Source of the DNA: Bifidobacterium sp. B4142
Lineage (GTDB): Bacteria > Actinomycetota > Actinomycetes > Actinomycetales > Bifidobacteriaceae
Direction of reading: 5' to 3'
DNA length: 64,000 nt
Assembly (NCBI RefSeq): GCF_026537325.1
Contig: NZ_JAFNMJ010000001.1
Coordinates: 62,001-126,000 of the forward strand
Below the pieces are notes generated by a model. That model searched no databases. It was not told the origin of the DNA and worked only from the letters and a program-made list of their open reading frames with translations. Below, piece after piece: positions 28,842 to 37,545 of this stretch (positions within the stretch are counted from its first letter, which is position 1; every line of letters starts with the position of its first letter). Both the position numbers and the translations under genes were made by a program.

Positions 28842-29910
28842 TGGGAGTCACCTTCTGTATGTCGATGATGGTCGGATGATTGGGGTCGCCGGTCAGACTG
28901 AGAACGACGGCGTTGCCGGTGGGCATGAAGGGGGAGTCGTCAGGCAGCCGTTTGGACAGTGATCCGCTGGAGCACAGCCCGCGTAGCTTTTCGAAGATGC
29001 CGCCCAGGACCGGGCGATGCATGCAGATCATTGTGGTTCGGTTTCCTGTCAGCAGGTCGGCCATCTGCCTGTCCAACCAGCTGTGGGCCTGTTGGGGGCG
29101 GCGGTGGTAGGAGGACTCCGTCAGGCAGGCCACCATCTCCATGGGCAGGCCTACCTCGTCGGCGTAGGGTCGCAACGTCTGCACACAGCGGATCCAGGGG
29201 GAGGACAGGAGGTGGTCGGGCGCGAAGCAGGCCAGCTCCCGAGCCAGGGCGTAGGAGGTGCCGGCGCCCCTGGGGGTCAGAGGACGATTCGCGTCCTTGC
29301 CTGTCCACTCCTTGCGTGCCACTGCCTTGCCGTGGCGGACGATGATCAACTGACGAGCCCGGATGCCGCCCTGCTCCACCCTGTCCACGAAGGCATCCAG
29401 TATGGTTCTGTCGCTGGGGTGGGTCAATAGTTTGCGGGCTTCGGAGGCTCCGACCCATCGTATCTGGTCGACTTCCCTGGAATCAGGCCGGTGGATGGGT
29501 CCCAGCAGTGCGCTCTGACCGGCGGCGTGTTCCGAGTCGGTCAGCGTGGCCATCCAGTAACAGATATGTTTGAGCCTGCCGCCCTTGCCGCCCCGGCGTC
29601 GGCCCTCGTTGTTCAGGGGATATTCGGCATCTCCCAGGTATGGCCCCAGCCGGACAAGACAGCCTGTCTCCTCGCCGACCTCGCGCACGGCCGCACGCAT
29701 GTGGGTCTCACGATTCTCCAGCTTGCCCTTGGGCCAGCTCCAGTCGTCGTACTTGGGACGATGGACCAGACAGAGCTCCAGCTCATCGAGGTCGGAGCGT
29801 GGGCTGGCTCCCGAGGCCGCCCGGCCGTCGTCGCTGAATTTCATCCATCCCTGGAAGCTTGTGCGCCACCGGTAGAGGATGGCTCCGGCTGCCTCGACCG
29901 TCCTGCTCAT
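28831..29910 (-). CDS. NUDIX hydrolase fused to histidine phosphatase (MutT1-like)
   Basis: A 359-residue, two-domain protein. The N-terminal NUDIX domain has the box GKLENRETHMRAAVREVGEE at about residues 60-85. The C-terminal histidine phosphatase domain has the catalytic RHGKA motif (LIIVRHGKAVARKEW, about 190-204), the second Arg in LLSSPWIRCVQT, and a second His in MICMHRPVLGG. The same fusion is known from mycobacterial MutT1, which hydrolyses 8-oxo-(d)GTP and diadenosine polyphosphates; that gene is also next to ppk. The start was placed at the ATG at 29910; an in-frame TTG at 29928 is possible. It follows ppk by 61 bases. Confidence 0.9.
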   Translation of the reverse strand: MSRTVEAAGAILYRWRTSFQGWMKFSDDGRAASGASPRSDLDELELCLVHRPKYDDWSWPKGKLENRETHMRAAVREVGEETGCLVRLGPYLGDAEYPLNNEGRRRGGKGGRLKHICYWMATLTDSEHAAGQSALLGPIHRPDSREVDQIRWVGASEARKLLTHPSDRTILDAFVDRVEQGGIRARQLIIVRHGKAVARKEWTGKDANRPLTPRGAGTSYALARELACFAPDHLLSSPWIRCVQTLRPYADEVGLPMEMVACLTESSYHRRPQQAHSWLDRQMADLLTGNRTTMICMHRPVLGGIFEKLRGLCSSGSLSKRLPDDSPFMPTGNAVVLSLTGDPNHPTIIDIQKVTPIVY

Positions 29911-29971
29911 GGCCGGGTGCCATCCCAATCGTCTGCCTTGGCGGCGGCCATGCTGGCCTGGAGGCGTATCA

Positions 29972-32218
29972 TCATCGCCTGGCCCTGGGGGTTCGTGTGT
30001 GACGGTCGATCAGGTACTCCTGCGAGTCGACCAAAGGCTTGCCCTGGTCATCGCGGCTGTGGCGCACGTAGGTGCCGTCGGGCTGCATGTGCCAGGAGCT
30101 GGTGGTGTCGGCCATCTGCAGATCCACATAGTCGATCAATCCCTGCACCTGCTCGGGCGCAGTGATGCGGACCAGCGCCTCCACGCGGCGGTCCAGGTTA
30201 CGGTGCATCAGATCGGCAGAACCTATCCAGACCTCAGGTCCGGCTAGGGGACCCTCGCCGATCTGAGGGCCTTGGGAGTTAGCGAAGGCGAAGATGCGGC
30301 TGTGCTCCAGGAATCGTCCCAGGATGGAGTGGACTCGGATATTCTCGCTCAGTCCGGGCACACCTGGTTTCAGGGAGCAGATGCCGCGCTCCACGATGTC
30401 GATGCGGACCCCCGCCTGGCTGGCCCGATAGAGGGCGTCGATGATCTTTTCGTCCACCAGGGAGTTGACCTTGATCCGTATCCACGCAGGCTTGCCGTTC
30501 AGGGCGGTTTCTTCCTCACGGGCGATCCGCTGCAGCAGCCCGGAGCGGACCGTGCGCGGGGCTACCAGCAGGCGGTGGAAGGAGGACTTGGGCGCATAAC
30601 CCGACAGCTGATTGAAGAGCCGAGTCAGATCCTGTCCCACCACCGGGTCGCAGGTGAGCAGACCCAGGTCGGTGTATTGGCGGGCGGTCTTGGGGTTGTA
30701 GTTGCCGGTGCCTACGTGGCAATAGCGACGCAGGCCGTCCTGCTCCTGACGGACTACCAGGGAGAGCTTGCAGTGGGTCTTCAGCCCCACGATCCCGTAG
30801 ACCACATGGACGCCGGCCCGTTCCAGCTGACGAGCCCAGGCGATGTTGGCCTCCTCGTCGAACCGGGCCTTGATCTCGACCAGGGCCAGGACCTGCTTGC
30901 CGGCGTGTGCGGCATCCACCAGGGCATTGATGATGGGCGAGTTGCCCGAGGTCCGGTAAAGGGTCTGCTTGATGGCCAGCACTCGCGGATCGGCCGCCGC
31001 CTGTTCCAGAAAGGCCTGAACCGAAGTAGAGAAGGAGTCATAGGGGTGGTGAAGGAGGATGTCATGCTCGCGGATGGCGGCGAAGATGTCCTGGGCTTGG
31101 CTGGATTCCACCTCGGCTATCTGTCGGTTGGTGGTGGGAATGAAGGGGCGAAACTTGAGGTCGGCCCGGTCGATGGACTGCAGCTCGAACAGGACCGTGC
31201 AGTCCAAGGGGGCAGGCAGCCGATAGACCTCCTCCTGGTTGACCCGGAGCTTGCTGGCCAGCAGCTGGGAGAGGAAGGGAGAGGCGGAGTCGGAAATCTC
31301 CAGGCGGATGGGCGGTCCGAATCGCCGCTGCAGCAACTCCTTCTCCATGGCATTGAGCAGGTTCTCTGCGTCGTCCTCTTCTACGTCAATGTCTTCGTTG
31401 CGGGTGACGCGGAAGGAGCGGGCCTCTTTGATGATCATGCCCGGGAAGAGGTATTCCAAGTGGGCGATGATCAGGTTCTCCATGGTGATGAACCCGTAGC
31501 GCTCCTCCCGGCCCTCTTCGTCGGTCAGATCGTCCACAGGAACCAGACGGGAGAGGTTGTCGGGAATCTTGACGCGGGCGAAGTGGGTCTTGCCTGAGGT
31601 CGGGTTCTCCACCAGGACCGCCAGATTCAGGGAGTTGCCTGAGATGTAGGGGAAGGGGTGGGCCGGGTCGACGGCCAGCGGGGTCAGGACCGGAAAGACC
31701 TGGTTGCGGAAGAACTTGGTGAGCCGTTCCTGCTCTTGGCTGCTCAGCTGTGGCCAGCTCAGCAGGATGATGCTTTCGGCGGCCAGATCCGGCAGGATGT
31801 GGTCGATGACATAGTGGGCATGCTCGTCCTGGAGCTTATGCGCTTGTTCGGAGATGGCCCTCAGTTGCTGACGGGGACTCATCCCGCTGGCGGCCGTCAC
31901 AGCGATGCCAGTGTCCACGCGACGCTTCAGACCTGCCACGCGGACCATGAAGAACTCATCGAGGTTGCTGGCAAAGATGGCGGCGAAGTTGGCGCGTTCC
32001 AACAGGGGCACGCTCTCGTCTTCGGCCAGTTCCAGCACGCGTTTGTTGAACTTGAGCCAGCTCAGTTCCCGGTCAAAAAAGCGATCCTCAGGCAAGGGCG
32101 AGACCGTGTGATCCGAGTGCTTGGATACGTGCCGTGCCTGGCCGTCGGTCTCGGCAATATGCTCCGCGATCTGGCTGCGTAGCAAAGCCTTGGAGGGTGC
32201 GTCAAATTTCTGAACCAT
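29972..32218 (-). CDS. ppk: Polyphosphate kinase 1
   Basis: Reversibly polymerises the gamma phosphate of ATP into polyphosphate. The 748-residue protein has the four usual domains: the N domain with [19 protein letters not shown] (about 45-63) and [15 protein letters not shown], the H domain, and two phospholipase-D-like C domains. The autophosphorylated His is expected in [14 protein letters not shown]. The second His lies in the [16 protein letters not shown] region. The start is the ATG at 32218 ([11 protein letters not shown]); the frame remains open to 32314, but conserved sequence starts after the ATG. No clear ribosome binding site is present, so a leaderless message is possible. Confidence 0.95.
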   Translation of the reverse strand: MVQKFDAPSKALLRSQIAEHIAETDGQARHVSKHSDHTVSPLPEDRFFDRELSWLKFNKRVLELAEDESVPLLERANFAAIFASNLDEFFMVRVAGLKRRVDTGIAVTAASGMSPRQQLRAISEQAHKLQDEHAHYVIDHILPDLAAESIILLSWPQLSSQEQERLTKFFRNQVFPVLTPLAVDPAHPFPYISGNSLNLAVLVENPTSGKTHFARVKIPDNLSRLVPVDDLTDEEGREERYGFITMENLIIAHLEYLFPGMIIKEARSFRVTRNEDIDVEEDDAENLLNAMEKELLQRRFGPPIRLEISDSASPFLSQLLASKLRVNQEEVYRLPAPLDCTVLFELQSIDRADLKFRPFIPTTNRQIAEVESSQAQDIFAAIREHDILLHHPYDSFSTSVQAFLEQAAADPRVLAIKQTLYRTSGNSPIINALVDAAHAGKQVLALVEIKARFDEEANIAWARQLERAGVHVVYGIVGLKTHCKLSLVVRQEQDGLRRYCHVGTGNYNPKTARQYTDLGLLTCDPVVGQDLTRLFNQLSGYAPKSSFHRLLVAPRTVRSGLLQRIAREEETALNGKPAWIRIKVNSLVDEKIIDALYRASQAGVRIDIVERGICSLKPGVPGLSENIRVHSILGRFLEHSRIFAFANSQGPQIGEGPLAGPEVWIGSADLMHRNLDRRVEALVRITAPEQVQGLIDYVDLQMADTTSSWHMQPDGTYVRHSRDDQGKPLVDSQEYLIDRHTRTPRARR

Positions 32219-32891
32219 ACCATAGCACTTTATTCGCAGGTGCCGTCCTCTGCAATCGTTGATAACGCTTGTGGATAAATAGGAACGGCCCCCCGCAGGA
32301 GGCCGTTCCCACAAGGTCGGTCCAGATGGAATCTCTGCACAACATCATCGTTGCAACGGTCAAGTCTTATACACACGTTCAACGTATCGGTCCTAGTGGC
32401 CATACACTTTGTGGGCTTCCGTATTCTCGAACCGTCCTTGTATATGCCATTATGCCAGTTTTCAGGCAGCTGGCAAGCATGCCTGGCAGTTGGGGCGAAG
32501 AAAGTGGTCTGCTTGGTCTTTTGTGCGATTGCGTGCATTACGGCAGGCTGAATACGCCAAGTTTGGAGGAATCTGTTGCTTCCGTGTGATCATCTGAGGC
32601 CTTTCATGGATATGGGCTCAAAAATACTGCAGTTTCAGGCGTGTCGTAATCTCGATGAATTCGTGCACAGTGAGGACGAAGCGATGTGGAGGCATAGGGT
32701 CATTCGACCACATAAGCCCGAGGGGCTGGTGCCGACGCCAGGAGGCGGATGTACTGGTTGCCATGACAGCAATGAGCATAGGCAGACCGCCGATGATGGT
32801 AAAGGGCGGCATGAAAGGGCGAGAGCCTGACTGGGCCCCGCATTCTTTAAATTCAGTTGGGTTGCCTACTGAACACCGACCAGGGAGAGTG
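32219..32891. other. Long gap between ppk and the Tad locus
   Basis: About 670 bases without a gene I trust. A perfect DnaA-box nonamer TTATCCACA lies on the minus strand at 32270-32278, upstream of ppk. A hairpin GGAACGGCC (32282-32290) / GGCCGTTCC (32301-32309) stands next to it, with a weak T-rich flank on the minus-strand side. The AT-richer part, 32340-32620, should contain the promoters of ppk (leftward) and the Tad locus (rightward). Reading frames on the plus strand up to 32830 lack coding character. Confidence 0.5.
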
Positions 32892-33851
32892 ATGGGCGCG
32901 GTCCGACAGTTTGATTTTCCAGGATCCTCAGGATCGGATCGCCTGCAAGACGAAGATGCCGTTCGGTTCAAGCAACCCATCCTGTCCGATCGGCGGATTG
33001 CGGGCAAAGATGCTGAATATGAGTCCGCCGTGACCGGTTTGGTCTTTCTCTCGGCCTCGGGAGGAATCGGGCTGACAACCATGACGGCTCTGATGGCCAA
33101 ACAGCTTCGGGACATGGCCTTGTCATGCGCTCTGGTGGATCTGGACCTGGATGGCGGAGGGATGGATGTTCTGGTCGGCATCGAGGGGGCGCCTGGCATG
33201 CGGCTTGGGCGAATCCACGCGCCCCTAGGTCGTGTGGATCCTCAGGCACTCCGTGAAGAACTGCCGATCTGGGATGGCATCCCGCTGCTCAGCAATGATC
33301 CTTGGAGTGCTCCGCCACAGGGCTGGTGGGACCTGGATGCGGCAGTCAGTGCAATGGCTGGATTTGCTGATCTCTTGCTGATTGATGCCGGTCGGGGCCA
33401 GGGTCTGGGTAATCTGCGCTCGCTGAAAGGGTTGCCTTCGCTGTTGATGGTGGACATGACCGTGCTGGGCCTTGCACGGGCGAAGGCGCTTCTCCACGTT
33501 CTGAACGGCCGAAGAAGTGCTGGTGATCGCGTCCAAGACAGTCCATTGATTTCATGTAGACCCCCCATGGCTCTGATTGGCATGATGCCTACACAGCACC
33601 GGATCAGTCATGGCGTCGACCCGGAACAGGCGGAGGATTTTCTGGGCCGATCGGTGGACGTGGTTCTTAAGCCGCAACAGAAACTGTCGACATCCGTTCT
33701 GGATGGACGTGGCCTGGAACGGGTGCCGCGTGCCTACGCGCGGGCCCTTCATCCTTTGGCCGAGCGGATCGCAGGGATGATCGTCGTCGGGGAAAGAACA
33801 GGAGAACGGATCTCTTCACGCGAATCGGTTCGGTCTGGAGCTGTCGAATGA
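32892..33851 (+). CDS. CpaE/TadZ-like P-loop protein of the Tad locus
   Basis: A 319-residue MinD/ParA-like protein of the type found at actinobacterial Tad loci near helicase genes (helicase/secretion neighborhood CpaE-like). In Tad systems, TadZ/CpaE positions the machinery at the cell pole. The Walker-A region reads LSASGGIGLTTMTALMA, lacking the lysine of the classic KGGxGKT, as is common in CpaE-type proteins. Walker A' is VDLDLDGGGMD. The ATG at 32892 was chosen because AGGGAGAG precedes it; the frame is open for another 79 codons upstream without coding character. It overlaps tadA by 4 bases. Confidence 0.85.
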   Translation: MGAVRQFDFPGSSGSDRLQDEDAVRFKQPILSDRRIAGKDAEYESAVTGLVFLSASGGIGLTTMTALMAKQLRDMALSCALVDLDLDGGGMDVLVGIEGAPGMRLGRIHAPLGRVDPQALREELPIWDGIPLLSNDPWSAPPQGWWDLDAAVSAMAGFADLLLIDAGRGQGLGNLRSLKGLPSLLMVDMTVLGLARAKALLHVLNGRRSAGDRVQDSPLISCRPPMALIGMMPTQHRISHGVDPEQAEDFLGRSVDVVLKPQQKLSTSVLDGRGLERVPRAYARALHPLAERIAGMIVVGERTGERISSRESVRSGAVE

Positions 33852-34936
33852 TCATAGGAAGTGGGGAAAGCAATGAAGATCCATTCCCTGACGACGATTC
33901 CGATCAGCCGCCCACTTTCGGGTATTTGGACGGGCTGACGAACGATCCTGCGGTGACCGACATCACAGTGACCGGTCAGGGCAATGTCTGGATCGACCGA
34001 GGCGCGGGCATGGAGGAGGTTCTGCTTCGACCTGGATTTGCAGGCCCTCGAGCTGTGAGGGACTTTGCCGTGCAGCTATGCGCTCAGCTGGGACGTCGCC
34101 TGGACGATGCCCGGCCTATGGCTGATGCTTCCAGCAGGGAGGGGATCAGAGTCCACGCCGTGCTGGCCCCACTCGTTCCCGAGGGTGCCGCCATTTCCAT
34201 CAGATTGCCCAACAGACACCCGCCAGGTCTGGAAGAGCTGGCGGCTGCTGGGCTGTGTCCCGCCAGCTGGCTCTTCATCCTTCGGGCGCTGGTGGTCAAT
34301 CGGGCCAGCATTCTGGTAACCGGAGGCACGGGTGCCGGCAAGACCACATTCCTACGAGCCCTGCTTGGCATGTGCCCGCAGGAGCAACGGCTGGTCGTCG
34401 TGGAGGAGGTCCGTGAGCTTGGACGTATCGCCGGCCACAGGAATATGGTTTCCCTGGCTGTCAGAGAGTCCAACGTTGAAGGGGCGGGGGGTGTGGGGCT
34501 GGTCGATTTGGTCAAGGCCACACTGCGCATGCGGCCCGATCGGATCATCCTGGGCGAGTGTCGGGGTGAGGAGATAGCTGATCTGCTGCGTGCTTTCAAT
34601 TCCGGTCATCGGGGTGGCATGGCAACGCTGCATGCTGACAACGTGGAACGCGTCCCTGCCAGGCTGGCGACTCTGGGGTTGTTGGCGGGGTTGCAGCCGA
34701 GGGCCCTGGCTGCTCTGGCGCAGGGGGCGTTCGATGCTGTTATCCATCTGGAACGTTCCGGCGGCCACAGACATATCGCTCAAATTGGTCGACTGACAAC
34801 TGCAGCCGATGGCCGGCTTCTTGGGGAGGCCGTCTGTTCCTGGACGGGTCGAGGGGTCGCTACATATGGAACGGCTTGGTCGAAGTTCGCCAGGCGGTGG
34901 GGCATTGTGACCAGCGCCCAGGCGAGCGTTCCGTAG
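33848..34936 (+). CDS. tadA: TadA/CpaF-type secretion ATPase
   Basis: A type II/IV secretion ATPase that powers Tad (Flp) pilus assembly. The 362-residue length is typical for the actinobacterial form. An N-terminal domain (ITVTGQGNVWIDRGAG) is followed by Walker A TGGTGAGKTTFLRALLG (about residues 157-173), an Asp box VVVEEVREL, Walker B MRPDRIILGECRG (about 227-239) and the His box GHRGGMATLHADN. It is co-translated with the CpaE-like gene (ATGA overlap) and is followed at 12 bases by the TadB-like gene. Confidence 0.93.
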   Translation: MIIGSGESNEDPFPDDDSDQPPTFGYLDGLTNDPAVTDITVTGQGNVWIDRGAGMEEVLLRPGFAGPRAVRDFAVQLCAQLGRRLDDARPMADASSREGIRVHAVLAPLVPEGAAISIRLPNRHPPGLEELAAAGLCPASWLFILRALVVNRASILVTGGTGAGKTTFLRALLGMCPQEQRLVVVEEVRELGRIAGHRNMVSLAVRESNVEGAGGVGLVDLVKATLRMRPDRIILGECRGEEIADLLRAFNSGHRGGMATLHADNVERVPARLATLGLLAGLQPRALAALAQGAFDAVIHLERSGGHRHIAQIGRLTTAADGRLLGEAVCSWTGRGVATYGTAWSKFARRWGIVTSAQASVP

Positions 34937-34948
34937 TTGAGGTGGATT

Positions 34949-35611
34949 ATGAATGATGAGACTGCGGCCTGGCTGGCTGCAATGATGACGGCTATTGCCT
35001 GTATGGTCTTGCTTGCGCCTAGCGGCAGCGCAGCCGCACGACTGAAGGCCATGTCAGTCAGGCCCTCGAGGCAGTCGGATCGGCCCGGCCTGGCGGTGCT
35101 GGTCACTTCCCTGCTGGCCTATGTCGACAATGGAGGCGGTCTGGTAGAGGCTTTCGAGGAGGCATCCGGGCGGCGGTTCGCCACCCAGGAGGTCACGTGG
35201 GAACGTGTCATGGTCATGTTGGAGAACCGATGCTTGCCTCAGGAACGGGGGCCGACTTTGACAATTATGGCTCAGGCTCTGATGGCCTGCTATGGGCTCA
35301 GCGCCATCCTGGGCTGTCGGGCTTCTGATGGGCTGCGGACCGTGGCAGCTATGCAGAGGCGGCGGGCGGCTCTGGATGAGGCCCGAGAAAAAGCCTTTGC
35401 TGTGCCCAGGGCCACGATCCGCCTCTTGTCGACCTTGCCGGTGTTGACCATCATCATGGGGGAGTTCATGGGTGCGCGACCGTTGTCCTTCCTATGTCGC
35501 CCAGGCTTGGGAACTATATGCCTGATACTTGGGATGGCCTTCTATGTTCTCGGTCTGGTTTGGATAGATCTGCTGATGAACGATTTGGGCAGGGAGGATC
35601 TATGGATCTGA
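34949..35611 (+). CDS. TadB-like membrane protein
   Basis: A 220-residue inner-membrane platform protein of the T2SF/GspF class, shorter than proteobacterial TadB (about 320), as usual in actinobacterial Tad loci. Membrane segments are at the N-terminus (WLAAMMTAIACMVLLA) and the C-terminus (RLLSTLPVLTIIMGEFMGA, LGTICLILGMAFYVLGLVW), around a cytoplasmic helical T2SF domain. The ATG at 34949 follows GAGGTGG. The end overlaps the TadC-like gene by 10 bases, indicating coupling. Confidence 0.8.
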   Translation: MNDETAAWLAAMMTAIACMVLLAPSGSAAARLKAMSVRPSRQSDRPGLAVLVTSLLAYVDNGGGLVEAFEEASGRRFATQEVTWERVMVMLENRCLPQERGPTLTIMAQALMACYGLSAILGCRASDGLRTVAAMQRRRAALDEAREKAFAVPRATIRLLSTLPVLTIIMGEFMGARPLSFLCRPGLGTICLILGMAFYVLGLVWIDLLMNDLGREDLWI

Positions 35612-36144
35612 AACCACTGATTGCCGCTCTGTCGACCATACTGGCCTTGCTGTTGGTGGAATCCGACGGCCCGGGTGATCGATTAGCCGATGAGCAGGTC
35701 TCCACGCCATCCTTGAGCCTGGTATTGGCCTTGTTGGGAGTCGCTGTTCGCCAGGGGGCCTCCCTGCCCAGGGCCCTGGGTGTGGTTGGCGGGCTGCTGC
35801 CAGGCCCTTATGGGCTTCGGATGGTTCGCGTGGCTCACCTGCTCGGACGTGGCAACGGATGGGATCTGTCCTGGTCGGGAGCGATCGGGGATCCTGATTA
35901 TGGGCAGTCCATGCGAGTCCTGGCTGACTGTCTGGAGCCGTCCTGGCGTTTGGGATCATCACCTCTGACGCGGATCGAGACGACTTTGCGCCAGTTGGAT
36001 CACCATGCACGCAGCGTGCTGGCCCGGGCCACGGCGACGATAACCGTCAGGCTGCTGGTGCCAACCGGGCTGTGCATTCTGCCGGCCTTCGTGCTGATCG
36101 GAGTCATCCCCTGCATTGCGGCCTTCGTGGGCGGGATGTCCTGA
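35602..36144 (+). CDS. TadC-like membrane protein
   Basis: A 180-residue T2SF-type membrane protein, partner of TadB in the pilus platform. The start ATG lies inside the end of the TadB-like gene and has AGGGAGGA at 35591-35598. It has an N-terminal helix (LIAALSTILALLLVE), a short cytoplasmic stretch with HLLGRGNGWDLSW, and a C-terminal helix (LLVPTGLCILPAFVLIGVI). The assignment relies on order and topology more than on strong motifs. A 186-base gap follows before the pilin-like gene; it holds no gene I can see. Confidence 0.75.
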   Translation: MDLKPLIAALSTILALLLVESDGPGDRLADEQVSTPSLSLVLALLGVAVRQGASLPRALGVVGGLLPGPYGLRMVRVAHLLGRGNGWDLSWSGAIGDPDYGQSMRVLADCLEPSWRLGSSPLTRIETTLRQLDHHARSVLARATATITVRLLVPTGLCILPAFVLIGVIPCIAAFVGGMS

Positions 36145-36330
36145 GGGCATGGAGTCCATGCTGACACAGTTGTCCACAGGTTGCCGATGCAGGTCCACTC
36201 GTCCACATGCATCTGACAAGGAGACAGAAAGGGTCTGGGGCGGGCAGAGTGAAAGGTATCGGATGCCGATTCTATGAGGAACGGCCATTCGCCGGGGCGG
36301 GGAAGACAAGGAAAGGCAAAGGTGAGAACG

Positions 36331-36711
36331 ATGACATATTCACAGGAGGTTGCGACGGCCTTCCATCTGCAGACCAGACAGGCAGGAGGGCAATTGGTGC
36401 CAACTGAGACATGGACTGCTGCCAGTGCCGGATCCCGGTGGCTGCAAAGAATGAGGCAGCGTTCCAACCGATTCATGACGGCTCTGTACATTCGCATCAG
36501 CCAAGCTATGGACTCTGCAGTGGGTGCTCTGCGTGCGCGGATGGGTGTGGTGCTGGCCAGGCCTGAATCGGGGGCCATCACTGCTGAATACGCCGTGATC
36601 ATGGTGGCAGCTGCCACGTTGGCTGGCGTATTGCTGGCCATCGTCAAATCCTCTTCCACGCGTACTTTGCTGATGGGTTTGGTGAAGAAGGCGCTCAGTG
36701 CCGCTGGCTGA
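36331..36711 (+). CDS. DUF4244-type Flp-like pilin protein
   Basis: A 126-residue small protein. Residues about 85-126 carry ESGAITAEYAVIMVAAATLAG, the Glu-Tyr-containing hydrophobic segment of DUF4244/Flp-like pilins of actinobacterial Tad loci. The preceding stretch is longer and more basic than usual (RWLQRMRQRSNRF). The ATG at 36331 follows AAAGGTGAG; an in-frame ATG at 36274 would add 19 residues. It is the likely major pilin substrate. No prepilin peptidase (TadV/CpaA) gene is present in the window. Confidence 0.8.
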   Translation: MTYSQEVATAFHLQTRQAGGQLVPTETWTAASAGSRWLQRMRQRSNRFMTALYIRISQAMDSAVGALRARMGVVLARPESGAITAEYAVIMVAAATLAGVLLAIVKSSSTRTLLMGLVKKALSAAG

Positions 36712-37075
36712 AAGACGGTTCGAGTGGAGACGACGGTGGCGATCCGATGACGGTACGGTAACGGCCGAGTTCGCCATCGTTCTTCCCGCCGTCATGGTTC
36801 TGGCTCTCTTACTGCTGACGCTGACCCAGACGATCAGAACCGGCATGGTTTGTCAGGATGCGGCTAACGCGGCTGCCAGAGACCTGATCGTCACCCGGAG
36901 CAAGGGTGATCCCCAAGGGCTGGTGCATCGGATGGCCGGTCCGCATGCTCAAGTGAAGTTGAGCCCATCGGCCGGGCAGACGACAGTCAGGGTGTCATGC
37001 CCAGTGGTTTCCGGCCCCATGGGCGTGCTGCCTGCGCAGGTCCACGGCGATGCCGTGGCCATATTGGAGGAATGA
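36698..37075 (+). CDS. TadE-like pseudopilin
   Basis: A 125-residue protein with a basic N-terminus (RRFEWRRRWRS) and the hydrophobic TadE signature DDGTVTAEFAIVLPAVMVLA at residues about 16-35, followed by a small extracytoplasmic domain with a cysteine pair (VCQDAAN, VSCPVV). It overlaps the DUF4244 gene by 14 bases and is separated from the next gene by 3 bases, so the three small genes form one translational unit. Confidence 0.85.
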   Translation: MPLAERRFEWRRRWRSDDGTVTAEFAIVLPAVMVLALLLLTLTQTIRTGMVCQDAANAAARDLIVTRSKGDPQGLVHRMAGPHAQVKLSPSAGQTTVRVSCPVVSGPMGVLPAQVHGDAVAILEE

Positions 37076-37078
37076 GTC

Positions 37079-37474
37079 ATGTTCGGACATGTCAGGAGGA
37101 CGCGCGTGGAGCGTACCGGTTCGTGGCTAGGAGGTTCGGATCCTGGCTCTGGTACGGTTTTGGGCATCATGCTGATGGCTCTGGTTGGCCTGGGTCTGGT
37201 TCTGGCCGCCCTGCTGGGCAATCTCATGATCTGCCGGACACATGCACGCACCGGTGCCGATGTCTCGGCTCTGGCTGCAGCTTCCGCCCTGGACGAAGGG
37301 CAGGCGCAGCCCTGTACTCTGGCCTCCCGGGTTGCCCGTCTCAACCGCGGGGTCCTGACAGACTGCCAGGTGGATGGGAGCGACGTGAAAGTCTCGGTGG
37401 GGGTAGACACCGGAGTCTCGATGATGCCGCGTCTGGTCCAGTCTGCCCGGGCAGGGCCTGAGCCCTGTGAATGA
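37079..37474 (+). CDS. TadE/TadG-like protein of the helicase/secretion neighborhood
   Basis: A 131-residue membrane-anchored protein. GSGTVLGIMLMALVGLGLVL (about residues 27-46) is the Flp/TadE-type N-terminal helix. ADVSALAAASALDEGQ follows, the pattern of the TadG/Rv3660-neighbourhood TadE-like family. The domain after it has two cysteines (QPCTLAS, LTDCQVD) that could form a disulphide. It is the last gene of the Tad unit; dnaX starts 72 bases later. Confidence 0.8.
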   Translation: MFGHVRRTRVERTGSWLGGSDPGSGTVLGIMLMALVGLGLVLAALLGNLMICRTHARTGADVSALAAASALDEGQAQPCTLASRVARLNRGVLTDCQVDGSDVKVSVGVDTGVSMMPRLVQSARAGPEPCE

Positions 37475-37545
37475 GAAAAGGAAGCATGGTCGGAAGCCTT
37501 AGGAAGGAAAGTGAACGTGTCTAAAGAAATGGATAGCCTTAAACC

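Noticed and set aside
30272-31597. 441-codon plus-strand frame opposite ppk
   Set aside because: Antisense shadow; ppk motifs on the minus strand explain the region.
32655-32891. N-terminal extension of the CpaE-like gene
   Set aside because: The frame is open but without coding character, and a ribosome binding site directly precedes the ATG at 32892.
36170-36178. TTGTCCACA as a DnaA box in the Tad locus
   Set aside because: A single site with a mismatch at a conserved position and no companions.
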